The notes under the pieces: model-generated | What the model saw: only the letters and a program-made list of their open reading frames with translations | Database searches by the model: none | What the model was told of the DNA's origin: nothing | In this document: in pieces, positions 46,990 through 58,327 of the stretch | Position numbering within the stretch: the stretch's first letter is position 1 | How the letters are laid out: every line of letters starts with the position of its first letter | Translations under genes and position numbers: made by a program | Origin: Cephalotus follicularis | Taxonomy: Eukaryota; Streptophyta; Magnoliopsida; Oxalidales; Cephalotaceae | Length of the DNA: 64,000 nucleotides | Direction of reading: 5' to 3' | Assembly: GCA_001972305.1 (NCBI GenBank) | Contig: BDDD01001619.1 | Coordinates: forward strand, 40,992 to 104,991

Positions 46990-47345
46990 CCTCTCGGAGA
47001 GGGCTAAGGTCCTTGCGTTGAGTAAGTCAGTCCCTCGTGTGAGGTACGGTTGTTATAGATTAGTCTATCGGTGAGGGTTAGGGTCCGTGCGTTGTATACA
47101 CCAGCCCCTCGTGCGAGGTATGGTTACTATGACTGAGTTTCTCAGACGAGGGCTAGGGTCCGTGCTGTGATATGCCAGCCCCTCGGATGAGGTAGAGATA
47201 TGGTGCGTGCAGTTACTTGGACGAGGGCTAGGGTCTGTGTAGTGATATTCCAACCCCTTGTACTGCACGAGGTTTCTCGAACGAGGGCTAGGGTCTGTGC
47301 GGTGATACGCCGACCCCTCGGATGAGGCAGAGGTATAGGTACTCT
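46990..47345 (+). repeat. Minisatellite, ~70-bp unit
   Basis: About five degenerate units of 'gagggctagggtccgtgcg...ccagcccctcggatgaggta'. Three short open frames across it are products of the repeat. Confidence 0.75.
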
Positions 47346-47435
47346 ACACCGGCACGGATGTATGAAGGATGATGTACACATCTTGTAACCTTACCTATGA
47401 TTATTGCTGCAGCGGCTGAATTATGATGATATATA

Positions 47436-47910
47436 GAGCCTGTGTGGCCGGTCTAATGATATACAGAGCCTGTGTGGCTACTCTGATGTTTTTGCCTGTG
47501 TGGCTACTATGATGTTATTGTCTGTATGGCTATAGCCTATGTGACTGGTCTGATAATATACAAAGCCTATATGGCTACTCTGATGTTATTGCCTGTGTGG
47601 CTATAACTTGTATGGCTGGACTGACGATACACAGCCTGTGTGGCTAGTCTGACGATATACAGTCTGTGTGGCTAGTTTGATGATATATAGCCTATTTGGC
47701 TGGTCTGATGCTATACAGAGCCATGTGGCTACTCTAATGTTATTGCCTGTATGGCTAGACTGACGATACATAGCCTGTGTGGCTAGTCTAACGATATACA
47801 GCCTGTGTGGCTAGTATGATGATATACTGCCTGTGTGGCTAGTCTGACGATATATAGCCTTTGTGGCTACTCTGATGGTATACAGCCTATTTGGCTACTC
47901 TGCATTGGTG
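47436..47910 (+). repeat. Minisatellite, ~27-bp unit
   Basis: About 18 degenerate copies of cctgtgtggctagtctgatg plus atatacag. Confidence 0.82.
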
Positions 47911-47934
47911 CAAGAAGGCGATGGTATGAGGATG

Positions 47935-50323
47935 TGTTAGATTAGGGGTGTCCCTGTATGCCATGAGGTTGTTATACCCTCTTGATTTATACATTCTTAA
48001 TTCCATACATGTTTTATGTGCATGTTATATTCAAAAATGGAAAAGGCTATATGTATTATCCCAAACCATCGACATGGATGAGTTGATCACCAAGTCAACT
48101 GAATACACATATAGCATTTTGTCGATAAAAGGTTGGATCTCGTGCCTGGGAGGTTATGAGAATGAGATCCTTACTCCCTTCTGACAAAACGTTCCAAGTC
48201 ATAGGTTCACTTTCTTAGGGCAATTAATGAACCCTAAAGACTGGACGTATTCTGCTTGCCCTATTGTGTGTAGAGGATGGATCATCTCATTGTCATTTGG
48301 GTTTACCCTAAAGCTGATGCGGGGTGCGTGCTAGAGAGCATGACACTGAACCGACCCACCATAGGTTACCTACTTGGAATGCCAACACCTTTGTCAATAG
48401 GATTCCTATTGTCTCGGTAGTGTATAGTCTATGTGTTAGATAGGATGACCCTACAAGCCATTGGATGGGCTTTCGTATTATATCTATCTATGTATATAAA
48501 CAATCTTATTCCTTATATATGATATGTGCTACTTTGAATATTATTTAATATGGCAATATCACTTGTGTTTTATCATATAATCGAAGTAGTTGTTATAAAT
48601 CTACTTACGCTTATGATGACCTGACATAAGGTTGGATGCCAAGCATGGAGGCAGTGAGATTGGCTACCTTATTCCTTATGTTGAACTAGTTCCAAGTCAT
48701 AGGTTCACTTTGTGGGCATTAGCAAATCGGACAGACTTGCGCGTATGTTGCCTGCTTTTGGAATTGGATGATGGATTCTCTCACTACCATCTGTGTTGGG
48801 ACACTAGGGCAAATACGGGGTGCGCACTGGGAGAGTGTACACTGAACTGGACCCACGTAGGAGACACTATTTGGATAGTCGCTATTCTCGTGTCAGTAGT
48901 GACTCCTACTTGTTGCAGTTATGTATAAGTGCTAGTCACTTAGTGAGTTTTTGAACTCGTATGATCCTTAAACCTGAGCGATTGCTCTATATTGTATGGA
49001 GACGGTTATGCTTTGATCTCCACCTTACCCAGTTATTGCTCAGGGCTGGTAATTGGGTGGTCTTTGGGTATGATCGAATCTATACAAATATAAGCGAGTG
49101 CACAATATGGGATTGTCACACCTGAGCAAAGGTGATCGGCTCTATTATGGTCTGATTGTACTTTGGACTTATGAAATCCTTGGCTAAGGTTGAGGTGGAC
49201 TGGAAATTAGATCTCTGAAGAGTCTACCAAAGGTCCTAGTAATGATCATATATTTTAGCCATTGAGGTATTATCTAGGGTTAAAGCGTGTCCTTACCCTA
49301 GACCTCAATCGGGGCCAAGTATGACAAGGGATTATAGTACACGCGAACTGACGACTTAGAAAATCTAGCGTTACGACGGTGTGTAACAAATTGTGGAAAA
49401 ATTAATTAGATTAATTTTTCCATCTGGATAATATTGGATATTATTCTGAGAGCATTTAAATGGGTCGGTGACTATTTAGAATTGCTTAACCAAACCCTAG
49501 GGGCATTTCGATAATTTATGAACACCACCAATTATAACCAAGATTTTATAGGGTCCCTGCCCAATAATGATTAGTTCATAAATATGTCTTCGTGAAATTT
49601 ATAAAATCTAATATCTGTTAGGTGTATTTTGTAATTTGTGGAAACATGTTTGCTTGATCTTACTTAACCAATATTCGAAGGGATATGTGGTATCACTAAA
49701 ATGCGTTGGACTCATTTAAATAAAAGTTGGACTTTATTTGTTTGACCAGTTTTCAAAGCGTCGACGCCTTGTGGAAGGGCGTCGACGCTTAAGCCATGTC
49801 TAAGCGTTAATGCCTTGTGGAAGGGCGTCGACGCTTAGCCATCTAAGCGTCAGTGCTTTTGAAAAAGCGTCGACGCTTAGAGCGGTAATATGGGTGAAAA
49901 ACGTGGGCGCACAATGTGCGCATTATCTCTCTCTCACTCCCGTCGTTTTCTTTCCTATATGTGCATGATAGGGAGGAAGTGGGGATCATGCTTTGAGGAT
50001 TCCTTAGAGGAAGGAGCATGATCACCACTTGGTGGTGCTCATGCAACGTGAGAGAGAGAGAAATGAAAGGCTGGCATAAAACTAGAAAATAAACAAGGCA
50101 ATAGAGGGCTTTGATAGTGATTCTGCTGGGCATGTTGAGAGCACACTTAGAGTGATATCCCTCCACTGATTTCGGCACCAAGCTTGATACTAACCTAGGG
50201 TGGATTGATATTGACAACACTTGTCAATCTCAATCTTCTCTTTGTGAGTCTTGTGAGAGAGAGAATGAACTAAACCAGAAAATGTTTTTGAGGTCTGTTG
50301 TTGCTGGTGTCTTGGGACCTTGG
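47935..50323 (+). mobile_element. Copia 5' LTR, first part (plus element)
   Basis: Starts TGTTAGATTAGGGG; related to the minus-strand LTR 29695-34893. Split by a solo gypsy LTR and a SIRE-like element, it resumes at 52445-52587 and 59996-60146, total about 2.7 kb. Motif copies occur at 49757-49880. The frame 48632-48928 has no similarity and sits in LTR sequence. Confidence 0.8.
49757..49880. repeat. GTCGAC-core motif cluster 10 (copia LTR)
   Basis: Six copies: aaagcgtcgacgcctt, gggcgtcgacgctta (twice), aagcgttaatgcc, aagcgtcagtgctt and aaagcgtcgacgcttag, the last being a near-perfect palindrome. Confidence 0.85.
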
Positions 50324-52444
50324 TGTAATGACCAGAAAATTTTGTTAAAGTTATTTGGAAATATGGTTGCCATTGTTAAGGTTCACAAATATTTCAAGGG
50401 ATCCGTAACATGACCCTAATGCTCGGGGGGTTCGGGGGTTCCGCTGCCCGGACATCGGGCAGGTGCTCGGGGGCAGCGCCCCCGGAAGAAAATCGAAATT
50501 GGCTATTTGTTTTGGATGAATGTCATGTTGAAAGCATCGATTTCAAAGGTTAAGAGTTGACGACGATGTATAAAGCGCCGATGGTTTCACTTAAAGTGGC
50601 GACATTTTGAAGGTAACCATCGACGCCTAGAGCACTCATGGCACCGGTTAAAAACAGAGAGTTTTGAACTTGGACAAATTCCCCTAACCGACGACGCTTA
50701 GACGAAAGCAGCAGCGCTTGGAGGTAACCGATGACTCTTGAAATGTGGGCTTCGACACTTTGAAGTCAAAGTATGACCTCTTGACTTGGACGAGACCCGA
50801 AAGCGGCGACGCTTGAAAGAGAAGAATCAGCGCTTTAGTCGAGAAGGAAGTTGAAGAACTCAGAACAAGCCCGTAAGCGGCGACGCTTAAAAGTGAAGCG
50901 CAAACGCTTTGAGCTGCGAACCAGTTGCCAAAGTCTGCCTTTTTGTCATTTTGTGAGTTAAAATCATTAAATATGGGACAAGTGTCAAGCCAGGGTTTAA
51001 AGAGACCAGATATTTTATATTTTAATGCCAAGTGTCACAATTGGATTGGAGGATTTAAGGCACATGGGCCACTATGAGAAATGATTCATACGAGAGAGGG
51101 GGTGACTTGCTCCCCAAGTAACTCAGCTATATATGGCCAAGTGTGGGCTGAGTTCAGCCATTTTTGGCTGAGAAAGGAGTGCTTGTTGCTGGGAATAAGT
51201 GGAGAATTCAGCTAGAGAAGAAAGAAAGGAAATCCAAAGTAAAGTAAGGAAATTCAACACCCGTTTTTATCAAAGTTTCCCCTGTTTTAATGCAAATTTT
51301 ACAGCTGAATGTTTTATTCATATCTTGCTCATTTCTTGATGACATTTTGAATGGTTCAATGTTTTGGAAACTTTAAGATGTCTACTTTAACTATTATGCT
51401 TTGTTCAATTTGAAATTCTGCCGATTTCTTGGTGAGAATCCATATTTCATTTTACTGCTCCTGTATTGTTAAAACAGGGAACTAGTCACTTTAAAAATTC
51501 ATAGCAGATTCAATTCTCAACCAAATATTATAAACTTTAGCTTTCTGTAATCGTTAAGATGTCTACTTTAATTTTACTTTTTTATGTTTTCTCATAAAAT
51601 TATTACTATATGAAATGTGAACTTTAGAAATGTTATGCAAAGCTGTTTTATGAATGCATTTGAGTTAATTACTCAAATGAAGAGAAATGTTTATGAATTG
51701 TCAAAGAAATGTATACGATTTTGTTTATGAATTCTTTGAGCTGATCACTCAAAGTATTAAAAAATGTTTTATGAAATGAATTTATGAGAATGAACCACCC
51801 TTGGATTGCGATCCAAGGGAAATGAATCCGAGATGGATTAATGTTATGGAGCGAGATGCTCGCGAACATGCATGTGATGTAGCCCCGGTGAATTGGTGTG
51901 AAAGGGTTCATTAAGGTTTTATGACTTCTATGTTTTTGTGAAATGTTATAGTTATGAGTTTTGACTAGAAAAGTGATATGATGAAATGTGTTTTACAATG
52001 AAAACCTTACTGAGCTATTTTGATCTCATTCCTTTCGATGTTGTTTTCAAATAAAATGTTTTCAGGAAAGGATTGAATGGAGAATGCGAGCTTTATAGGG
52101 AGCTATTAAGAAGGAGTTTTGTGAAGGAAATGTATTATGAAATAGGGTTTGCATAAAATGTTTTTGACATGTAATAGGATAATGTTTTTCGGCTGTAGTA
52201 TATGTTTATGATAAAGGATGATCCTGTGTAAATGTAATTGAACATTATGGTTTATAACATTTTTAGATAAGATGAGAATGTTTAAAGTTTGAATTCAAGG
52301 TTATGTATTATGTTGAAACATATGAGCTTTATGATATATGTTAACTTTAGACTAGAGCGCTAAAGGATGTAACGGTTCACCTCACGTAACGCACCGATTC
52401 CTCGAGGCTCGCTTTAAGCATAAAGTGAACTCGGAACTTGGGGA
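50324..52444 (+). mobile_element. Solo Ty3/gypsy LTR (plus)
   Basis: Starts TGTAATGACCAG like the minus-strand solo LTR 31898-34589. CTTGG occurs at 50319-50323 and 52445-52449 as a candidate TSD. The right end reads cttgggga instead of the expected gggacgttaca, so the terminal bases are lost or changed, and the TSD is less certain. TATATATG at 51128-51135. Confidence 0.78.
50530..50920. repeat. GTCGAC-core motif cluster 11 (decayed)
   Basis: Copies aaagcgccgatggttt, aagcggcgacgctt, agaatcagcgctt, aagcgcaaacgcttt: palindromic flanks kept, core changed. It ends about 200 bp upstream of the TATA-like site. Confidence 0.6.
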
Positions 52445-52587
52445 CTTGGAGGAAATCAAAGATTCAGAGGGAATCAACTTAAGCTTGAAGCGGCAAAGAC
52501 GAAGGAGCCATCACCATGTGGTATGTTCTCCTAGTCTCTCTCTAACTTGCCATGTTTGTTCATCACATTTGTTGTTCTTGTGATGCC
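52445..52587 (+). mobile_element. Copia LTR, middle part
   Basis: Short host-LTR segment between the solo gypsy LTR and the SIRE-like element; the first five bases are the TSD copy. Confidence 0.6.
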
Positions 52588-52685
52588 TGTTGACGATTTA
52601 GTCTCAATCCTAGTTTTGATGATAACATATTTGCATTTGACAAGTTGTCTTTAGTGCCAGAAAGTACAAGATCAAATTATAATGA

Positions 52686-53098
52686 AGACATCGTCCTTCC
52701 AGAAATGACATCGACGTCCGTACAGAAAGACATCGATCCCTTTCAAGAAGACATCGACGTCTTTAGTAACAGAAGCTACTGTTCAAAATTTGCAATGAAG
52801 ACATCGATCCTTACATGCAAAGACATCGACGCCTTTCCATAGACATCGACGTCTTTCTAGACCTATCTGCATTTCCCAGAAAAGACATCGACCCCTACAG
52901 AAGAAGTCGATGTGATGCTCAAAGTTTCAAATGCTGGAGATTTCCCAGAAATGACATCGACGCCTTTAAAAAGATATCAACGTCTTTTTAAATGGATTGA
53001 CCCGGGAAACATGGAATGGCTAGTGCGCGCACTTCCAACGGCTATCAACTATCAAAGACATCGACGCCTTTCCAAAGACATCGACGTCTTTATCTCAG
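52686..53098. repeat. GACATCGACGTC motif cluster (SIRE LTR)
   Basis: About 14 copies of agacatcgacgtcttt or agacatcgaccctt, a family-specific form in which GTCGAC has become ATCGAC. Repeated and partly duplicated in the 3' LTR (59098-59620). It ends 87 bp before the TATA-like box. Confidence 0.85.
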
Positions 53099-53184
53099 CA
53101 GAGACAAAAATTCAGAATTGCACTAACACATTTTATAATCAAAAGCTTCCATGAATTATGCAACGGCTACAAATCTTTTCTGCC

Positions 53185-53191
53185 TATAAAA
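53185..53191 (+). promoter_or_regulatory. Putative TATA box of SIRE-like LTR
   Basis: TATAAAA in 'ctgcctataaaaggaag'; also at 59712-59718 in the 3' LTR. Confidence 0.6.
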
Positions 53192-53722
53192 GGAAGACTG
53201 AAACCTCAGAAGAATAACAACAATTCAGAATTATTCACATAAATCACACAACACCACGAGAGATATCAAATTCAAGCATTCTAGTGTGAAAAAGCTCAAA
53301 GTGCTCTATAGTGTTCTAAAAGGCTTCTAAGCTCTATCTTTTGAGTTTATCTGAGTGTTTCATATTGTGAGCTGTATTATTCATATCAAACCTATTTGAG
53401 AGGTTATCTTGTAAACACTTTCACTATTACTTGTAAAAGAGGAGAATCCTCTAAGATCTTGAGGTCAAGGTCTTGTGATTGAGGTCAATCACGAAATTGT
53501 AAGGTGTAACGAATTGCTACCTTAATCAATTCGAGATAGTGGAAACTCAAGGAGCTCCCTTGGGAAAAGTGGACGTAGGCAAGAGTTAGCCGAACCACTC
53601 TAATTCAGAGAAGTTTTTCTTTCCTTGACTCTTTACATTTAAAGTTTTTTTAAATTCCCGATATTTACTTCAATATTCAATTCAACCCCCCTCTTGTATA
53701 TTGCAAGAGTGTTTATTTCAAT

Positions 53723-53734
53723 TGGTATCAGAGC
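53723..53734 (+). other. Primer-binding site, tRNA-Met(i) type
   Basis: TGGTATCAGAGC two bases after the LTR end. Confidence 0.92.
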
Positions 53735-53778
53735 AGTTAATCTTATTTCTTAATTGTTAGAGATTACAAAGATCCTTC

Positions 53779-54897
53779 ATGGAATTGAATATGTCAAACA
53801 AGGAAAGCATGTCAATCTCAAAGCCTCCATTTTTCGATGGAAACACCTATAGTCATTGGAAGGCAAAGATGACAATATTTATTCAAGCTCTTGACTTCAA
53901 CCTATGGGACATCATCATTGACGGCCCGGAACTTCTTCACATCATCTCGCAAGAAGGTATCAAAACCCTCAAACCGAGAAGCTCATATACGGATGATGAT
54001 AGAAACAAGGTACAATTAAATGCTAAAGCCAAACATGTTATTATATATGCTTTAAACTCTAATGAATTCAATAGAGTATCATCATGTGCAACCGCAAAAG
54101 AGATGTGGGATAGACTAGAGGTTACCTATGAAGGAACCAATCAAGTCAAGGATGCTAAAATAAATATGCTTGTAAGAGAATACGAAATGTTCTCTATGAA
54201 GGAAAATGAAAACATTTCCGGTATGTTTGTTAGATTTACAAATATTATTAATTCCTTACAATCCTTGAATAAATGCTACACTAATAGTAAGATGGTAAGA
54301 AAGATACTTAGGTGTCTACCGAAAAGTTGGATGCCTAAAGTTACGGCTATAGAGGAAGCAAAAGACCTCAACACCTTGCCGCTTGAAGAACTTCTTGGAT
54401 CACTCATGACACACGAAATGACCATCAAAAACCATGAGGATGATGAAGAACCAGATAAAAAGAAGAAGAAAGTCATTGCATTCAAGTCTTCTACAACGAA
54501 CTCAAGTGAAGAAGATAGTGACGATGTTGGCTACTCCCTCACTAGTAAAGCTTATAGATGTTTTAATAAACGTACTTTACTAGTAGAAGAATCTATGCAT
54601 ATTGTTTTTGATGAGTTACATGATTCTACTTCACATGTGCATGATAGTATAGATTTTCATGAACCATCAGAGGACATAGATGTAGAACCTAAGGATAGCT
54701 ACCAAAAAGAGCTTAAAGATAAGACTTACAAGGTAGTTAGAGACCACCCTCATGAGGCTATCATTGGTGACAGTCAACAAGGTATTAGAACTAGGTCTAG
54801 AGCAAACACTTGTAACTATGTTGCATTCCTTTCTCACCTAGAACCCAAGAACTTTGTAGAAGCCAAAAAAGATGAATATTGGATTGTAGCTATGTAA
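53779..54897 (+). pseudogene. gag: SIRE-like Gag fused to the integrase-RT linker by deletion
   Basis: The capsid part starts MELNMSNKESMSISKPPFFD and includes EMWDRLEVTYEGTNQVKDAK and LRCLPKSWMPKVTAIEEA, 82 or so per cent alike by eye to the minus-strand Gag. At about 54525, after an acidic EEDSDD, the protein changes to GYSLTSKAYRCFNKRTLLVE, which in full-length SIRE elements follows integrase. The frame is preserved across the join. It stops at 54895-54897 (a Gln codon changed to TAA) in the RT lead-in. Confidence 0.92.
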
Positions 54898-55910
54898 GAA
54901 GAGCTAAACCAATTTGATAGAAACAAAGTTTGGTTTTTAGTACCTAGACCAAAGGACCATTCGTTATAGGAACTAAATGGGTTTTTAGAAACAACATGGA
55001 CAATCAAGGAATCATCATTAGAAACAAGGCTAGACTAGTTACACAAGGCTATTCACAAGAAGAAGGAATAGACTATGATGAGACATATGCACCGGTTGCT
55101 AGACTAGAATCCATTCGTTTATTACTTGCATTTGCTTGCTTTAATAATTTCAAGTTATATCAAATGGATGTGAAAAGCGCCTTTTTAAATGGTTTTATTA
55201 AAGAAGAGGTATATGTTGAACAACCTCAAGGTTTTGAGGACCCTCACTTTCCAAATCATGTTTTCAAACTAAACAAAGCTTTATATGGACTCAAACAAGC
55301 CCCTCGTGCTTGGTATGAGAGGTTGACAAAGTTTTTAATTGAAAATGATTTTGAACGAGGTAATGTTGATATTACTCTTTTTACAAAATCTAAAGATAAT
55401 GATTTACTTATTGTTCAAATATATGTTGATGATATTATCTTTGGATCTACTAATGACTCTTTGAGCAAGGATTTTTCAAATACCATGAAATCTGAATTTG
55501 AAATGAGTTTAATGCGAGAGCTCAACTATTTTCTTGGACTACAAGTCACACAAAACAAAGATGGGATCTTCATCAACCAAACAAAATACATAAAGGATAT
55601 TCTCAAGAAGTTTGGAATGGAGAATGATAAAACAAGCAAGACTCCTATGAGCACCTCTACAAAGCTTGACAAAGACGAACAAGGCAAACATGTCGATCAA
55701 AAGTTTTATAGAAGTATGATAGGATCTTTATTATACTTAACCACAAATCGACCCGATATTTTGTTTAGTGTGTGCTTGTGTGCCCGTTTTCAATCCAATC
55801 CTAAAGAATCCCATTTGTTTGTCGTGAAACGTATTTTTAAATATCTTGCATACACACCTACATTAGGCTTGTGGTATTCCCGAGATTCTAATTTTGATTT
55901 ACATTCTTAA
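54898..55910 (+). pseudogene. pol: SIRE-like reverse transcriptase
   Basis: A one-base loss near 54960 separates it from the lead-in. Frame 54996-55910: [54 protein letters not shown] and catalytic [11 protein letters not shown] (Asp-Asp at 55428-55433), then ELNYFLGLQVTQNKDG and YRSMIGSLLYLTTNRPDILF. It ends at TAA 55908-55910 within the RNase H connection. RT motifs are all intact. Confidence 0.93.
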
Positions 55911-56366
55911 TCGGATGCCGACTTTGGTGGTTATAAAGTTGACCGCAAGAGCACTAGTGGCTCATGCCAATACCTAGGGAGCATGCTTGTCTCTTGGTTT
56001 AGTAAAAAGCAAAATTCAGTAGCTTTATCTACCACCGAAGCTGAATATATTACAGTAGGTAGTTGTTGTGCACAAATCCTTTGGCAAAAGCAACAATTGG
56101 TTGATTATGGTATATGTGTGAAGGATGTATCTATTAAATGTGATAATACTAGTAGTATTTGCCTAGCTAAGAACCCAGTCCATCATTCTAGGACAAAGCA
56201 CATTGATATTAGATACCACTTCTTAAGAGAACATGTAGAAAGTGGTGACATTGTTTTAGAGTATATTCCCACCGAAAAACAAGTGGCGGATATTTTCACC
56301 AAACCCTTAGATGAAAATTCTTTTTCTAAGTTTAGAAGAGAATTAGGTTTATGTGAGCTTGAATGA
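55911..56366 (+). pseudogene. pol: SIRE-like RNase H
   Basis: Same frame after the stop: DADFGGYKVDRKSTSGSCQY, SVALSTTEAEYITVGSCCAQ, GKNPVHHSRT-like AKNPVHHSRTKHIDIRYHF and KQVADIFTKPLDENSFSKFR, ending ELGLCELE and a natural stop at 56364-56366. Confidence 0.93.
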
Positions 56367-56469
56367 TGTTTATTATGTTTGAATGATTGTTTTAATCGAA
56401 TGCATATTTGATGTGATGATTGATTTTTGGTTATTATTCTGTTCTTGCTTGATTTTGTGTTCTGTTTTA

Positions 56470-56760
56470 CAAAAACGTCGACTTCTTTTCTGGAAAATTC
56501 TTGCTTTACAAAAACACGTCGACTTCTTTTCTGCAAAGTTTTATGAATTATGAAAATCACGTCGATCTCTTTTTAAAACATCGATTTCTTTGTGTTTCCC
56601 TAAAATACGTCGACTTCTTTACAAACGCGTCGATGCTTTTCAAAACGCAGCGTTTTTCTGAATTGTTTTCTTTCGTTCTTTTAAAGAACACGTCGACTTC
56701 TTTTGAATCACGTCGACGTCTTTATCTCAGAAATCAAATTCTTCATAAAAACGTCGATCT
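56470..56760. repeat. GTCGAC-core motif cluster 12, upstream of the extra gene
   Basis: About twelve copies: aaacgtcgacttctttt, cacgtcgacttc, cacgtcgacgtcttt, acgcgtcgatgctttt. It lies between RNase H and the extra 3' gene, the same place as 40620-40800 in the other SIRE-like element, though the variant differs. Confidence 0.82.
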
Positions 56761-56964
56761 CATGCTCATAATACACTTTTACCCTATTCTGAGTTTTTCA
56801 AAAATTTCTACTCTCTTTATTCTTCTTTCAAAAATCGTTCTATTTGGTCGTAAACAATCCTCTGAATCTTTCTCCAACTTCAAAAACTATTTTCATCTCC
56901 TCAAATCCGTCTGTTTTTATCACTCTCTGTGTTTATCTTTTGTACTCACCAACTGTTTGATAAT

Positions 56965-58327
56965 ATGCCGAGGTCAAAACGAACTGCCAATAAGAATGCT
57001 GCATCTTCCTCTCAGTCTAAGAAATCTGCCAAAAGGCAGAGGCTTGAACTTAGAGAGTCTTTCCCCGACCCTGCTCTCCAATCGGATTCCGAATCCGAAG
57101 AGCAAGTCCCATTGAGAAATGTTGTTTTTGTTGAGAAAAGGGTTATGGGCGGCAGAAACATAGATTTAGATTTCTGTTCCTCTGAGTTTTCTTTTGTTTC
57201 TTGGTTAGATAACCTCCATCTTCTAACTCTTGTACAAATCCAGGACCCTTTTTACATAAAATTGGTCAAGGAATTTTACATGAACCTTCGGATTGTATCC
57301 GGCCCTAATGAGGAATTTGCACTATCCTCTTCTATCAAAGTGCAGAGAATCTATCTAGATGCTAGGATTCTAGCCTCTATTTTACACATTCCACATACCG
57401 GCTTATACATTTTTTAACATAAAAAATGGCCGGAGGTTAAGGGTTTTCACCCTAATCAAATTTTGTCCATTCTTTACCCAAATGATCCAAATATTCATCC
57501 CAATATGGCACTGACTACCAACAGATTATCAGTTGACCATAGGCTACTCCACCATCTCATTGTGCACCAATTTCTACCCACCGGTGGAGGGTATGCCAAG
57601 TTGTCCCGGATGCAAGTTTTCCTCATGTGGTGCATCCTCTCTAAGATAGAATTCTATTTTCCCCTTCTCATGCTCAAGACCATGGTGAGAGCATTCTCTC
57701 AAAAGAAATCCATTCTTCCATTCGGATCCATCCTCACCAAAGTCTTTCTCCACCACCAAATTCGGCTAGAAGGAGAAATTGCAGCGAAATTGAAGAAAGA
57801 GGACACTTACAACAAAAGCACTATGAATAGAATGGGGTGGAAAAAGAAAGAAGGCATTTGGACTTATTGCCCCAAAGTTGATGCAAAGGATTGCAAGGGA
57901 AGAGCAAGAAGAGAACCCTCCATGGGAAGCTCAAGAAGAAGCTGCACCAGCTCAGGCTCAAGCTCAAGAAGAAGCTGCACCAGCTCAGGCTCAAGCTCAA
58001 GGAACCTCATCCTCTACTGATTTTGATATGATGATGGAGTATATGCGCTCAAGATTTGATTCTATGCAAGCTTCGCTTGAAGAAAAATTTGAGCATGTCA
58101 ACTCACGGCTCACTAGCTTGGAAAAAGATCATGTGACGATTCGGTCCGACTTCGATAACATCGATGACACCATCTACTACGACCTAAAAGTCGTAAGGAG
58201 GTGATTCAAAAGGATGGAACGAAAACTCGCGGCCTCCAAGACCATTGATGCTTGCGAAGAGACTACGGGCGATGACTCCGATTCTGATGCCCCTCCTGCT
58301 GCAGCTTTATCTTTGTTATGTTTTTGA
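56965..58327 (+). pseudogene. Extra 3' gene of SIRE-like element (plant transposon-domain-like)
   Basis: The ATG at 56965 gives MPRSKRTANKN, matching MPKSKN in the minus-strand element. A basic KKSAKRQRLE stretch is followed by a globular part: MGGRNIDLDF, KLVKEFYMNLRI and ASILHIPHTG, a stop TAA at 57415-57417, then in the same frame LHHLIVHQFLPTGGGYAKLS, FLMWCILSKIEFYFPLLML, FGSILTKVFLHHQIRL and MGWKKKEGIW. A one-base shift near 57895 moves to AREEQEENPPW, a twice-repeated AQEEAAPAQAQ (33-bp DNA repeat at 57929-57994), a coiled coil (DSMQASLEEKFEHVNSRLTS), a TGA at 58202-58204 and an acidic end (DDSDSDAP). Around 450 codons in all. No signal peptide or membrane helix is evident. The function is unknown. 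Confidence 0.78.

Larger units (their letters stand above)
46936..47934 (+). mobile_element. LTR-like sequence, right part, with minisatellites
   Basis: Continues the sequence interrupted at 37628. It is made mainly of two tandem arrays (46990-47345 and 47436-47910). It ends where the copia LTR begins at 47935. No gene. Confidence 0.5.
52588..53720 (+). mobile_element. SIRE-like 5' LTR (plus element)
   Basis: TGTTGACGATTTAG to TTTATTTCA. It contains the motif cluster 52686-53098 and TATAAAA at 53185-53191. Confidence 0.92.

Noticed and set aside
48632..48928. 98-codon frame, plus strand
   Set aside because: Within the copia 5' LTR; the reverse-complement relative at 31390-31800 is not open in the matching frame.
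52686..53098. CRISPR-like array (short repeat, non-repeated spacers)
   Set aside because: Repeats are about 12-16 bp and degenerate, spacers vary in length, the region is an LTR of a plant retrotransposon and no cas gene exists.
56501..57115. 204-codon frame overlapping the extra 3' gene
   Set aside because: The frame running through the start of the gene at 56965 matches the second SIRE-like element; this one has no counterpart and covers the motif cluster.
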